In this document: piece by piece, positions 48,129 to 60,053 of the stretch
Position numbering within the stretch: position 1 is the stretch's first letter
How the letters are laid out: every line of letters begins with the position of its first letter
DNA from: Plantago ovata
Lineage: Eukaryota > Streptophyta > Magnoliopsida > Lamiales > Plantaginaceae
Direction: 5' to 3'
Assembly (NCBI GenBank): GCA_028274465.1
Contig: CM051457.1
Coordinates: forward strand, 97,153,982 to 97,217,981
Length of the DNA stretch: 64,000 nt
The notes under the pieces: model-generated
The model's input: the letters and a program-made list of their open reading frames with translations, nothing else
Database searches by the model: none
Told to the model about the DNA's origin: nothing
Translations under genes and position numbers: made by a program

Positions 48129-49904
48129 TGATAGTGTATATGTCCTAGAGACAGTCCTTACTAAGGGCATAGTGCCCTTATAGAGGGCATATATGTACTA
48201 TTACACAGGTCAACGTAATATAATATATGTTTGTTGCTTTTACTATTGAGTATCGCTTTCATATTTATATTACACCAGGCATGCAGCATGTCATATCTCT
48301 ATTACTGTCTGTATTGATATTAAACATGTCCCATCGGATAGATGACCGATCACACAGATAGTGGGAGCTATGTGAGTTATCATCTATCCCAAACTCTCCC
48401 TAGTCGAGGTTCATCTCGGATGTAGGGGTCTGAATGAACCAGACGAGACTAGTATGCGTGGAGGTTATACTTGTTGGAGCAAGTGTGAGCCGATCCCACG
48501 GCCACGGAACGGATTGTTGGACAATCGAGAAACGTTCCCATAACTGCGCATAGTTGTTCGAAGAAGGATGGTCCTACAATGGAAGTACCCACCGGCCAGT
48601 GCAAATGATATATTATGATGGTCATAAGTATATCTTAACCAAGCAACTCCCTGAGACGCCCGTGAATGTATTATTGGGATAGACACTTCATCGATCCTAG
48701 ATACATTCGAGCAAGTCAGATGAAGGGACGTTACCATCGCCGCGTTGAGCGCAACAAACTTCACAACGAAAGGGTTAGCTTTGAGAAACCTCTCAAACGT
48801 CCTCATGTATTAATATTGCAAATGGAACCGTCTAGGAATTCCATGTTGCCTAGTCTAGGACTTGCTTAATACGATGAGGCCCTATGGGTCACACTATGTG
48901 GTGATTCAGCCTATCATAATATCCTTGAAGATGAAATCGCAATTAATTTGGAATTAATTGTGATTGATGGATTATAATTGATTTGGAATTAATTATAATA
49001 TTTGGTGGCTCAATTAATGATTTGGAATTATTAATTGAATTGGCTAATTAATTGTATTTTATGTAAATACAATTAAAGATTATATTTTGGAAATATAATA
49101 GAGGTTTGATTTGAAAGGATATGTTAATTTAGAATTAACATATGCACATGGCAAAATCTACTTGGAGTTTGAATTGCCTTAGAACTATAAGTGGGTCCCA
49201 AAATCGGGACCCACCTAGTGTCCCTGGGAGAGAGCACGCGCGCGCGTAGGCTGGATAGTGGAAGGAGTTCGACTCCTTCCTCTATTAGAAGTCCAAGGGA
49301 TAAGTTAGATTTTCCTGATTAAGTTTTAATTTGATTGGGAATGAATCTAGACTTGATATTGGTTTCCTTGTGCGATAAGAATTAGATTCTTATTCCTTTA
49401 CGAAGTCTAATTGCTTATGTTTTAGGCTTCTATTGACTACTATATATAGTAGACTATTAGAGAGCTTTTGACATAGACTTTCACAGTCATTCTACCCAGT
49501 TTTCTTAGAGAAAATAAAAACTCTCCCCTCCTCTATAGCCACCCGCGCGCGCCACCTCACCGGAGGAATTGCCGCCCCGTCTTCTTGGTCACACAAAGAA
49601 TATCCTAGCATTCTTCCGATAGGCTGTTCATCCGTGGATACCAAGGTTGAGGTTCTAGGAGCTGGAAACTAACTCTTATTGTCTTGCAGATAATCAGAGT
49701 ATTGTAGATATCTTCGACTTCGGCGAAGGAGAAGATACACCGGATTATTACGAAGACTTGGAAGCTGCTTTGGAAGTAAGGTCAGTCTTCTAATTGACGT
49801 GTTTATATATATACGACATATGCATAATCAATTAACTTGTATGTTAAGAAAATTTTGAAATTCCGCTGCATACCCTAGGGTAACTCTGACCATATTTTCT
49901 TACA
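48129..49904 (+). repeat. Copia-B 3' LTR
   Basis: 1,776 bp. Compared with the LTR at 57217-59307 (2,091 bp) it lacks about 0.3 kb after GTACCCACCGG near 48595; the joining bases suggest a short-homology deletion. It contains an ACTATATATAGTAGAC block near 49438 that probably includes the TATA box. Confidence 0.9.
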
Positions 49905-51829
49905 CGGCGATTGTTCTTTCGTCTGCAACTCGAGATCTGGAAATCAAGAACCACGCATTCCAACAACTTCCGAGGTTCTATGGCTTAGCAAGGGAAGATG
50001 TGATGGGGTACTTGCACGATATCGATGATTTCGTCAACCAACTCCCACGACCCGGAGCTGAAATAACAACGGATGAGTTGAGGATGAAGGTTTTTGCTAT
50101 GGGGCTTGGCGACAGAGCCAAGTCATGGTTGAGTTCTCTACCAGCAGGCTCGCTGGACACTTGGGAGAAGGTTTCTTCAGCTTTCATGGAAAAATACTTC
50201 CCTCACACCTTGACTACCGCGCTAAAGGCGCAAATCACTGGATTCAAACAGGACTATGATAAGACCATCTACACCGCGTTTGAGAGGTTCCAAGATCTCA
50301 CGAACAAGTGCCCTCACCATGGTTTTGAGCTTTCTGACCTAGTCCAACACTTCTACAATGGACTAACCTTCGAGAACCGACAAGTGGTGGATTTCCAATG
50401 CCGAGGCAATATTTAGGAGGAAACCGCAGAAGCCGTCTGGGCAGTTTTCGAAAGGCTTGCTAAGGGTTCGCAGTTCAAGGACCCAAGGGCAATGGTTAGG
50501 AGACGTGGACCTGAAGCTCCACCGACTCAAGAAGCCCCTATGTATAGGGGGAATGGGGATCAATTCGAGTGCTTTACCAACGAATTGAAACAAGTCCTCA
50601 AGAGCGCCACTGGAACAACTGTTTCGAACGAAGTTTGCCGAATATGCAAGAACTATGGGCATGGGGCTCATATGTGTAGATCGGAGCTTGCGTATGATGA
50701 TGGGAACTGGGCTCAAGGAGGCGAAGAGGAAGCCTTTGCTATGGAGTTTGGTACTCAAGAAGCTAGCTACGGACAAGATGGTAGGAATCCTCGAGGTGGA
50801 TTTTGCAGAAGAGGGTTCCGAAACAATCAAGGATATGCACCGGCTAGTCAAACTTATGGCCCTAACCAAGACCGTAGTAGGCTTAACTATGGTAATGATC
50901 ACTGCGAAAACCCCGCTCCGAAAGAGCAACCGAAGTCGAAGTCGGCTCAACTGATGGAGAACTTGCTAAAGATGGTTGATCACACCCAAAGTTTTCTCAA
51001 ACGTTATGAAGAAGATTCTGAGAAGACTAGGGCAAGACTTGATAGGTTGGAAGAGAGCACTAGGCTTGCCCAACAAAAGATGCAAGAGTTGATCGACCGA
51101 GGAGCAAGTAGGGAGCAAGGCAAACTGCCTAGCAACACTGAGAAGTCGATGTCCATTACCTTGGCGGGTGATCTACCTGTTGAAATCACCATCAAGAGGG
51201 TTGCTAAGTGCGAGTGTTGCAAGAAGGAAGAACCTCCACAGGCTAAGGAAGAAGAGAAGGACCTGGGTTCTGACGAGAGTGAAGAGGAGCAAGAGGATCC
51301 CGAGCCACTCCCTCAAAGTTTCGATGTTAAGGTCGGGATTGGTGAGCTTGAAGATGTCCGTGCCACACTAGACATGGGATCCTATTCTAATGTGATCCCT
51401 ATGAATGTGTTTGAGAAGAGTAGCCTTGGAAAACTATCTGAGCATAAGGCTATTGTGCAATTGGCGGATGGATCCTTTGTGAGACCCGAAGGCGTTGTGA
51501 AGAATGTATTGGTCAAGATTGGTGAAGCTTCTGTATACACCAATTTTGTAGTTATGCCGGCGTCTACACCTGGGACGGGGGATGTCGTTCTCTTGGGGCG
51601 AAAGTTCTTGACTAAGCTACGCTCCGTGATAGACATCTACCAAAGGAATTGCACTATTGAGGTGGATGGCAAGCGACATGTGTTGCGAGCCATATCTGAT
51701 CCACCTGATACTTCTCACACTATTAACTACTGTGGTCTTACTGCCTATGTTCATTCTTATTCACAGGTTCGTGGCATGAGGAGAAGATCCATGAAGGGGA
51801 AGTCTAGTACCCTCAAGAATAAGAGCTAG
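49905..51829 (+). pseudogene. Gypsy-A gag-protease, continued
   Basis: One frame with a single TAG at 50415-50417. The gag domain reads FYGLAREDVMGYLHDIDDFV, AKSWLSSLPAGSLDTWEKVS, FMEKYFPHTLTT and LVQHFYNGL. After the TAG come EETAEAVWAVFERLAKGSQF, a CCHC knuckle CRICKNYGHGAHMC (50636-50677), and a coiled-coil-like region (about 50990-51120). A CxCC motif follows (CECCKKEE, about 51208). A retropepsin-like domain has DMGSYSNVIPMNVF (Asp at 51371), QLADGSFVRPEGVVKNVLV and VVLLGRKFLTKLRSVID, as in Athila proteases. It ends LKNKS-stop. No reverse transcriptase follows. The in-frame stop and the copia insertion inactivate this copy. Confidence 0.85.
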
Positions 51830-52896
51830 GCGCAGACAGGAGTCGAGTCAAAGACTTTAAACAATGGCGCTATCCGGGAGGCAACCCACAGTTTTTATCG
51901 CTTTTTTACCGCTTTTTTTGCATGCATTCATTCTGAACAATTCGCTTTTCATATGTGAATTCGTTCGTCTCTGTGTCGTATGTGCTTATGTTATGTTTGA
52001 GTGAGATTTTTCGAGTGGTTTTATGAGAAAAATGGTTTCGGGGATTAAAAACCGCATTTTTTGTCGAAGATTTCGTCTCCCCGCATCAGGAGGTGGGGGG
52101 CGACTCGCCCCGCACGGGGCGACTCGCCCCGCACCTGGGGCGACTCGCCCCACGGTATCTGCAGGTTAAAAACGCGGATTTCCTCCTTTTTCCTCATTTC
52201 TTCATCTCTTCACCCTTCTTACTCCCCAAAAACCCGAAATTCACGAAATTATCTTCAAATCTTCATAAATCCTTCATTTCTCAACCAAATTTAGTGTTCT
52301 ATAGCTTCAATCGAAGCACATTACGTTCTCTTTCTTTTCATCCGAACAAATTTCACCCTAGTGCATTCGTTTTCCAGATCTGAGGTATCTTCTTATGAAC
52401 CCTAATTTTTCAAATTTGGGGATTTTCTAATTTGAGCTTCAATTAGGCTTATATGATGCATGGGTAGGTTGTTTGTGTGATTAGAAGCGTTATTTACTAT
52501 CAATTGCATGCTCAATTATGCTTGGATTGTTGATTTTGGAATTTTGCTACTAGATGATATATCTTGTTATGCAATATATCTTTATCTTTGATTCCATACA
52601 TATGATTGTGCTTATTGATGTAATGATGATGGATTTGTTGGTAGAATGCATAATTGTTGAGTATGAGGATTTATGATGCTAGAATTTTTCGCGTCTATGG
52701 TATGAATTGAGCCTTGTTATTTAGGTTATTGGATTGTCTAGCAAGAGCGTAATGTGATGTATTGCATGTAGTAGTTACATTGGTATGTTGCATGTTGAAG
52801 AATCTAGGCTAGACATTAAGGATTTGGGGAGTTCGATTGTTGATTTTATCACTTGTGTGTTTCGTTCTTACACTAGCATATGCATGAGTCAGTTTT
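51830..52896 (+). other. Gypsy-A non-coding segment with palindrome array
   Basis: Begins with the block GGCGCTATCCGGGAGGCAAC, familiar from the end of Athila-type coding regions. A tandem array of GGGGCGACTCGCCCC palindromes lies at 52086-52153. The remainder is AT-rich with no supported ORF. Confidence 0.6.
52086..52153. repeat. GGGGCGACTCGCCCC palindrome array
   Basis: Three or four copies of a 15-base palindrome (GGGGCG-ACT-CGCCCC) separated by GCA or GCACCT. It is related to the palindromes in the LTR promoter of the same element. Confidence 0.8.
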
Positions 52897-53725
52897 GTGT
52901 CATACGAGTTACTAACTGTTGTTTGTAGGAACCATGCTAAGGGAGAGGAGCACTCCCGTATGATTACTATGAAGTATTGGAGGGGGATTGATTACAACCA
53001 TGTCAAGGAGAGTGATCTCGTTAGAGGTGCGTTCGAGCCACGGGCTCTTGCAACAACGTCGCGGATTATCCAAGAGAAGGAGCTAGAGTACACCTGGAGT
53101 GAGGACTCCTATGCCTATTCATGCACCACCGAAGGGACATAAACAATTATTACGTCAGAAATCTATCACAAGGACTGCAAAGTTCGAGTGAATAGGAAGG
53201 CACCGGGACGATCTTGCCGCGACGGATTCAATCTTGAGTCGACAGTGGCTAGAAGGTTCCGAAGCGCTAGCTTGGTTCCAAAACATAATGACATGGGTGC
53301 CCAGCCCCTCTTAGGGGTGCCCCTTGACTGCCTCTAAAGGGAGCATCATATAGACATCGGGAGCATCAACTGTAGAGAATGTGGTCGTCATAGGAAAAAA
53401 TGGAAGACAACCTCCGGGTATCCGAGCAGCTTGCTGTAACCTTCTCGAGGTGTAAAACGTTGAAGAGGGAGGCTCTGATACCACTGCCCTTTCCCCTTCA
53501 ACAGTTCACAACCTATTGGAGAGATACCGGGTGGAAGATTCCATAACAGTGGCGGCCAATCTTGAAGATTCTCTTCGACGATGCAACTCTACTGGTGACG
53601 ATGGTGATGACAGTAGTGACAATGAAGGCCATACGGACAATGATGATACAGATGGAGGAGTTGTTCCTATCCGTCCTATAAATGGAACTACCGCACCTAC
53701 CAGAAGACCTGATGATCACCTATAA
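52897..53725 (+). pseudogene. Gypsy-A env-like ORF relic
   Basis: The first frame (to 53142) includes MITMKYWRGIDYNHVKESDL and FEPRALATTSRIIQEKELEY. After stops, 53260-53420 matches the minus-strand env-like ORF at 20687-21461 (HHIDIGSINC against HRIDIGHIMY). A last frame (53516-53725) is Asp/Asn-rich with GDDGDDSSDNEGHTDNDD. Multiple stops make it a relic. The position between gag-protease and the 3' LTR is that of the Athila third ORF. Confidence 0.55.
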
Positions 53726-55315
53726 GGCTCCCAGAGCAGTCCCAATAACTCACAAGCAGCATACTCAGCCGACCGAGGCCAAACCATGCGGTAACATCTA
53801 GTATCACATCTTATTTCCTCATTTTCTTACTGCTAGGGACTAGCGTTAATTTCATGAGGGGGGATGGGATTTAAGTGATCTAGTGTTGTTAGTTTAGAGC
53901 TTGGTATTGGTAGGATGAGTATAGTACCTTGCATGTTTTATCCGTTTGCATTTGCATTTGCACGTTTACTGCTTTCTTAGTTTTTTAGGTTGCATTCACT
54001 ACATTCATCCTAGGATAGTCTTGCATGTTTTATATGGAGTTTATTGCCGAATTGTTTGAACTTTTTTTTATTGGGTAGATCAACTAACTATGTCATTAAT
54101 CATATGCTTCATCTCTATGAATTTGTTTGAGGTTTTTCTCGCTTGGCTTGTCACATTTATGTATTGCACTTAGTTAAGCTTGGTAGTCTCGACATCACTT
54201 AGTGTTGTTTTCTCTACTGCGGTTCACGAAGGCCTTTATAATAGGATGATGCATGTTAGGGTCTTATGGTTGTTTTCCCGAGTAATTATGTACCTAAGAG
54301 GCAACAAGTCTTCACCATGCTTTGAGATTGCTAAATGCCTAGGAAGGAGGTAGTGTGAGGTTGTGTGATCCTTTGTTTGCAACCTATTCTCTCGAATAGG
54401 TTTGGGGAGGGGGTTACACCATCATTAGATTTGTTTTTCGTTTTTCATTTCTGTGTTGTGAGTTTATTTTTCCTTTCTCGTAAATTTTGTACTCCAACCT
54501 ACTCTTTCGAATAGGTTTGGGGAAGTCGTTGTGAGTCATTTTGTTTCTTTTTCGTTGTGCTACTGCTGGCTAAAAAAAATCGAAAAAAAAGAAAGAAAAA
54601 TTCCAGGAAAAAAGAAAAAAAGAAAAAAGAAACTGGAAAGAAAAAAAGAAAAAAAAGAGAAAAGACCCCAAAAGAGCAAAGAAGGGTCCAAAAAAGAAAA
54701 GTCAAATAGCAGTTTAGCAAAGTGTTGTGTCTCATTTTTCAATTCTTGTAATGTTCGTAATCGTGTTGTAATTTTCTATTTTTTGTCTTTTGTTTTTGAG
54801 TGTCATCTGTTCTAGACCACCCTCGCCCTGCCATTCAGGAAGTGGTGAAAATCTTAAGGCTTTGCTTGAGAGATGGGTAGAATAGGGGAGTGTTATCTTT
54901 TATAGGGAACCCTCCTTCGTTTGATGAGAGCCAGTACAGGTTCGACCTCTTTGAGGAAAAGTCTTAACTTGGTGAACAACAGTAAGTCCTCAGTTTCATA
55001 GGCACGGGACAACCATTCGTATCTTAACATGTTTCATTACGTCGTCACTGACTAGGTCCAGGTAGAGAATGTTACGAGAGACTATCTTGTCTTGACATAA
55101 GTGCTTATATGGATGTGTATGAGTCAATCGAGGCATTCTTCAACCTATATCCATGTTTTGATTTATATGGTTTTTGTTCATATGTTTTTTTGATAGATTC
55201 AGTATATTAGTTCATTTCATTTGGCATGAGACTCCATTTTTTGTGTTGCATTGTTTTTTACATTAGAGTCTAGCTTAGTTGCTTGAGGACAAGCAAAGGT
55301 TCGGTTTGGGGAGTT
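53726..55315 (+). other. Gypsy-A 3' non-coding region and polypurine tract
   Basis: Homologous to 15102-16444 in reverse. It contains two hairpins beside TTTGGGGAG runs (54384-54416 and 54497-54527), a purine-rich tract (54570-54700) and the terminal polypurine tract GGTTTGGGGAGTTT (55302-55315). The stretch CATTTGGCATGAGACTCC is also in both copies. Confidence 0.7.
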
Positions 55316-56566
55316 TGATGAATGTGTATTTTACACTTTCATTTGAGTCTTTTTCACCTATTTTAGCTATCCTCTATGTTAATTTAGCTATATTTTAGTG
55401 CATTTTATTAGAATAGTGTCACGTTTCCCTTTAGTTTTTATTTTACAGGTTTTGGTTGAAAAACGAGGTTTTCCCGGCAATTATATTGAAGTAGACAAGG
55501 AATTGGTGTTCCAGAATCCTAATTGGAGTATCTGAAGGTTTCCGGATAGGATTTGAAGTCTAGGGGTCGAATCTGGAGGCTAGAAGGCCACTAGAAGTCA
55601 GAAACCGAGTCCGAAAAGGGGAAGAAATCCAAAAACGCGTCGAAAACGCATTTCTGGCCAAGTTTTACTCCCGGGCGAATCGCCCGGGATGTGGGACGAA
55701 TCGCCCCACACCAAGCGAATCGCCCGGTGTGTGGGGCCCTTCGCCCCACACAATTCGTAGCCTATATATAGTTGCTCAGTGTTTCTCCGTTTTTCATACT
55801 TTTCCAGACCTTTTCTCTCACCTTTCTCTGTAGTTTTAGGTAGGAACTTCCCAGAGCCTGTTCTGGGGGTTCTTAGCTTAGGAGATACTTTAGCAGTTTG
55901 GAGCTTGTAAGATCGCGATTCTTCGGAGATTGACAACCTTCGGTAACATTGTATCTTACAGTTTTTCTACTTATTTTTATTTATCTTTCAACATTTTTTC
56001 GTCTATGATTTCTGTTGATTGCATGACAACTATGAGTAGCTAAACTTCTCGTTGGTGATAGTATGTGAATTCTTAGCGAAGGGTTAATAATTATGCTAAT
56101 GGCTATATCGCGCATTATACTCTGAGTTATTGCTTTATTTCTTTGATCTATATAAATTTCTATCTTCGTATTGTTGATTAATTATTGCACACAATTGGAC
56201 AATTCATTGGTCTTTGACCTATCTAAATCTATATCTTCGTAGTGTTTGATAATTACAACTGGACAATTCATTGATCAAAGATCTCTATGCAAAACCGAGG
56301 AATTTATGCATGATTATTAACCCGTTATGCTTTGAAGGACCATACTATCACCAATCTCCATTATCTGTTACGAAAAACCTTTGCTAAATCGTCTGCTGTT
56401 TTATATTCTAAATTAGATTAGATAAAGCTAGTTATAGTCCTTAGAGATCCACACTCGAGATTATTCTACTACTACACTACGGTTTTCGTTGTAGTTGTGA
56501 ATTGCCTTTGGCTAAATACAAATTTATTTGATTTTCGTTGGAACACGACATCCAACGCGTTCATCA
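55316..56566 (+). repeat. Gypsy-A 3' LTR
   Basis: 1,251 bp, nearly identical to 42972-44206 except for about 30 extra bases in the palindrome cluster (55680-55712) and a few short indels. TATA box at 55763-55770. Confidence 0.9.
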
Positions 56567-57216
56567 GTGGCCTTCACTACGATATCCCTCTAGCTCCATG
56601 GCTTCATCGTTCATGGGCTCTTCCTCGCTTATAACTTGAAACTGGTTCCCTTCCTCTTCCTGGTCTCCCTTTTCTTGGTCAAAGAACCTTAAGTGAACTC
56701 TAAGAAATCTGTCGTCGAGCTGCATCTCCGAATGCATCACGCATGTAGTTCCGTTGCTAGTATCGGCCAGGGTGTTGGAAAGGTGTATGTTCGAGTCAAC
56801 TGGAGGTGGTAGTTGGGTTTCTTGGATCTGGTTTTCTTGGTTTGACAAAATTGGACTTTGTGGGGGTAGATCTAGAATAGGTGGTTGTTGGTTGGGTCCA
56901 TTTGGTAGGGTATGTGGGTCTGAGACTAACTCGAGTTCCCTTTCCTGGTTTTCCTCACGCAAATCATCAAAAAGTCCCATCTCATCCATCCCATCAACAC
57001 TCAAAATAGAATCATCAAAGTCACCATCCCCGGAATAACAACAATCAGAATAATCATTATCATCTAAGGTCTTTCAGTCATAACATCCTCAGTCATTGTC
57101 TCATTCAAAGCAACAGTAGAATCAATATGGGGGTAATAGGAGGCAGCATGAGCATTTAAGGGGTCTTGTGTATTTGGACTTAACACTCCAGATCTACGAC
57201 TCATATCAATAAATAC
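56567..57216 (-). pseudogene. Gypsy-B (Tat-like) gag N-terminal part
   Basis: Continuation across the Gypsy-A insertion of the gag relic at 41060-42971. It starts MSRRSGVLSPNTQDPLNAHA at 57204. A one-base frameshift near 57070 is followed by GDGDFDDSILSVDGMDEMGL. A Pro/Gln-rich, then acidic segment leads to MNDEAMELEGYRSEGH at the junction. The low-complexity acidic N terminus has no catalytic motif. Its left edge is the GTGGC duplication and its right edge is the Copia-B LTR at 57217. Confidence 0.6.
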
Positions 57217-59307
57217 TGATAGTGTATATGTCCGAGAGACAGTCCTTACTAAGGGCATAGAGCCCTTATAGAGGGCATATATGTACTATTACACAGGTCA
57301 ACGTAATATAATATATGTTTGTTGCTTTTACTATTGAGTATCGCTTTCATCTTTATATTACACCAGGCATGCAGCATGTCATATCTCTATTACTGTCTGT
57401 ATTGGTATTAAACATGTCCCCTCGGATAGATGACCGATCACACAGATAGTGGGAGCTATGTGAGTTATCATCTATCCCAAACTCTCCCTAGTCGAGGTTC
57501 ATCTCGGATGTAGGGGTCTGAATGAACCAGACGAGACTAGTATGCGTGGAGGTTATACTTGTTGGAGCAAGTGTGAGCCGATCCCACGGCCACGGAACGG
57601 ATTGTTGGACAATCGAGAAACGTTCCCATAACTGCGCATAGTTGTTCGAAGAAGGATTATCGAACAATGGAAGTACCCACCGGACACTCCCATCGATGTA
57701 TACTCTACACCGAAGTGTCTATGGGAACCGGTAAGTTGTCGAAGTGATGCCAGTCGTCCTTTGTACTTACAGGACTTTATCATCACATTTGTTGCCCCAT
57801 ATCCTTGGTGGACCCGTCGATGTCAACTCTGAATAAGCAGTTGACCTAAGACACGATCCAGGATTATGGCTACATACAAATGGGGATGATAAGTGATTCT
57901 GTGAAGGATTCATCTCTCAAGTGTAGCACAGGAGAGTACTGCTCATAGTCTGCATAGTTGTGTTGGTAAAGTCACTGGCCAGTGCAAATGATATATTATG
58001 ATGGTCATAAGTATATCTTAACCAAGCAACTCCCTGAGACGCCCGTGAATGTATTATTGGGATAGAAACTTCATCGATCCTAGATGCATTCGAGCAAGTC
58101 AGATGAAGGGACGTTACCATCGCCGCGTTGAGCGCAACAGACTTCACAACAAAAGGGTTAGCTTTGAGAAACCTCTCAAACGTCCTCATGTATTAATATT
58201 GCAAATGAAACCGTCTAGGAATTCCATGTTGCCTAGTCTAGGACTTGCTTAATACGATGAGGCCCTATGGGTCACACTATGTGGTGATTCAGCCTATCAG
58301 AATATCCTTGAAGATGGAATCGCAATTAATTTGGAATTAATTGTGATTGATGGATTATAATTGATTTGGAATTAATTATAATATTTGGTGGCTCAATTAA
58401 TGATTTGGAATTATTAATTGAATTGGCTAATTAATTGTATTTTATGTAAATACAATTAAAGATTATATTTTGGAAATATAATAGAGGTTTGATTTGAAAG
58501 GATATGTTAAATTTAGAATTAACATATGCACTTGGGCAAAATCTACTTGGAGTTTGAATTGCCTTAGAACTATAAGTGGGTCCCAAAATTGGGACCCACC
58601 TATCTCCCGTAGGACTGGGCGCGCGCGCGCATAGATAAGATAGGGGAAGGAGTTCGACTCCTTCCTCTATTAGAAGTCCAAGGGATAAGTTAGATTTTCC
58701 TGATTGAGTTTTAATTTGATTGGGAATGAATCTAGACTTGATATTGGTTTACTAGTGCGATAAGAATTAGATTCTTATTCCTTTACGAAGTCTAATTGCT
58801 TATGCTTTAGGCTTCTATTGACTACTATATATAGTAGACTATTAGAGAGCTTTTGACATAGACTTTCACAGTTTTACACACAATTATTCTACCCAATTTT
58901 CTTAGAGAAAATAAAAGCTCTCCCCTCCTGTCTATAGCCACACGCGCGCGCCACCTCTGCCGGAGGAATGGCCGCCCCGTCTTCTTGGTCACACAAAGAA
59001 TATCCTAGCATTCTTCCGATAGGTTGTTCATCCGTGGATACCAAGGTTAAGGTTTTAGGAGCTGGAAACTAACTCTTATTGTCTTGCAGATAATCAGAGT
59101 ATTGTAGATATCTTCGACTTCGACGAAGGAGAAGATACACCGGATTATTACGAAGACTTGGAAGCTGCTTTGGAAGTAAGGTTAGTCTTCTAATTGACAT
59201 GTTTATATATATATACGATATATACATAATCAATTAACATGTATGTTAAGAAAATTTTGAAATTCCGCTGCGTACCCTAGGGGTAACTCCGACCGTATTT
59301 TCTTACA
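57217..59307 (+). mobile_element. Copia-B 5' LTR (second element)
   Basis: TGATAGTGTATATGTCCGAG...TTTTCTTACA, 2,091 bp, followed by a primer site, so it is a 5' LTR. It is the fullest Copia-B LTR in the window. The left flank is AATAC. Confidence 0.9.
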
Positions 59308-59308
59308 G

Positions 59309-59320
59309 TGGTATCAGAGC
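59309..59320 (+). other. Copia-B primer-binding site
   Basis: TGGTATCAGAGC, the standard complement of initiator tRNA-Met, starts one base after the LTR. Confidence 0.9.
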
Positions 59321-59488
59321 GAGGTTAATTGATTACGTATATACGTATATATATTGTATGATTTTGTAGATATGTGGATACAATTGATTCTATGATTAAT
59401 TAGATTTTCAAAAGTTTTGTTTTCATATAAATTTAGAATTTATATTTTTCAAAAAAAAATAAAAATATTATATATATATTTATTTTGA

Positions 59489-59656
59489 CCGGGCTCCCTG
59501 CGACGGTCGGCCGCAGGCGCCGTGCCCGCGGCGCAGGCGCTAGGCGCCTGCGTGCCGCGGGCACCCGGGTGCCTGCGGGACGCGCCTGGGACGCCCGGGC
59601 GCCTGCGCCCGCGGCGCCCGTGCCTGCGTGCCGCGGGCGCCCGGGGCCGCAGGCAC
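59489..59656. repeat. Extremely GC-rich tract
   Basis: About 168 bases of mostly G and C with recurring GCAGGCGC, GCGCCTGC, CCGCGGGC and GCCCGGG, many of them self-complementary. The flanks are AT-rich. Confidence 0.8.
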
Positions 59657-60053
59657 CAAATATGATTTAATTGTAATTGTTTTTAACTAGAGGGGTTAAA
59701 TTTAATTAGTATAAAGTTAAAGGGCTTATTTGTAATTTATCAGTTTATTGTTTATGGTAAATTAGTCCTTCTACTTTTGAATTTTAGATTTAACACCTCC
59801 AAGGTTTCAAAAAAATTACAATTAAGTCCTTCGGGTTTTCGAAAGTTGCTACTTGGTCAATAGAAGTTTCGATTTTTCAATCTAGTCCAAATTTTCAATT
59901 ATTTCTTAGGGATTATAAGTATGGGATTATAATTTTCATAATGAAATTATGAAGTCATTTGTCATCCACGTTAGGCTACTACTTGTTTCATATGCTCTAT
60001 ATGCTATTGTTTGACAATGCATGTTTAAATACCATGTATTTTACATTCCGTTC

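Larger units (their letters stand above)
44583..49904 (+). mobile_element. Copia-B element with internal deletions, TSD CGGCG, nested in Gypsy-A gag
   Basis: Begins TGATAGTGTATATGTCC (44583) and ends TTTTCTTACA (49904); CGGCG lies at 44578-44582 and 49905-49909. The 5' LTR keeps only about its first 264 bases before jumping into the leader. The leader jumps near 45321 into integrase, so the rest of the LTR, the primer site, gag and protease are gone. The 3' LTR is 48129-49904. It could only be mobilised in trans, and lacking a primer site probably not at all. Confidence 0.9.
42972..56566 (+). mobile_element. Gypsy-A (Athila-like) element, complete, non-autonomous, TSD GTGGC
   Basis: The 5' LTR is 42972-44206 and the 3' LTR 55316-56566, both TGATGAATG...TTCATCA. 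The target duplication is GTGGC (42967-42971 and 56567-56571). Order: LTR, tRNA-Asp-type primer site, gag-protease, non-coding segment, env-like relic, non-coding segment, polypurine tract, LTR. Reverse transcriptase, RNase H and integrase are absent. Without the nested copia (5.3 kb) the element is about 8.3 kb. The LTRs look nearly identical apart from small indels, so the insertion appears young. Confidence 0.9.

Noticed and set aside
48465..48869. ORFs on both strands of the Copia-B LTR (also near 57917-58252)
   Set aside because: Open only because the LTR lacks stops there. They recur in each LTR copy and have no domain.
50363..50950. 195-codon minus ORF
   Set aside because: Antisense to the Gypsy-A gag-protease frame with its zinc knuckle.
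59485..59670. Arg/Ala-rich ORF in the GC tract
   Set aside because: Composition artefact of GC-only repeats in a leader; no homology visible.
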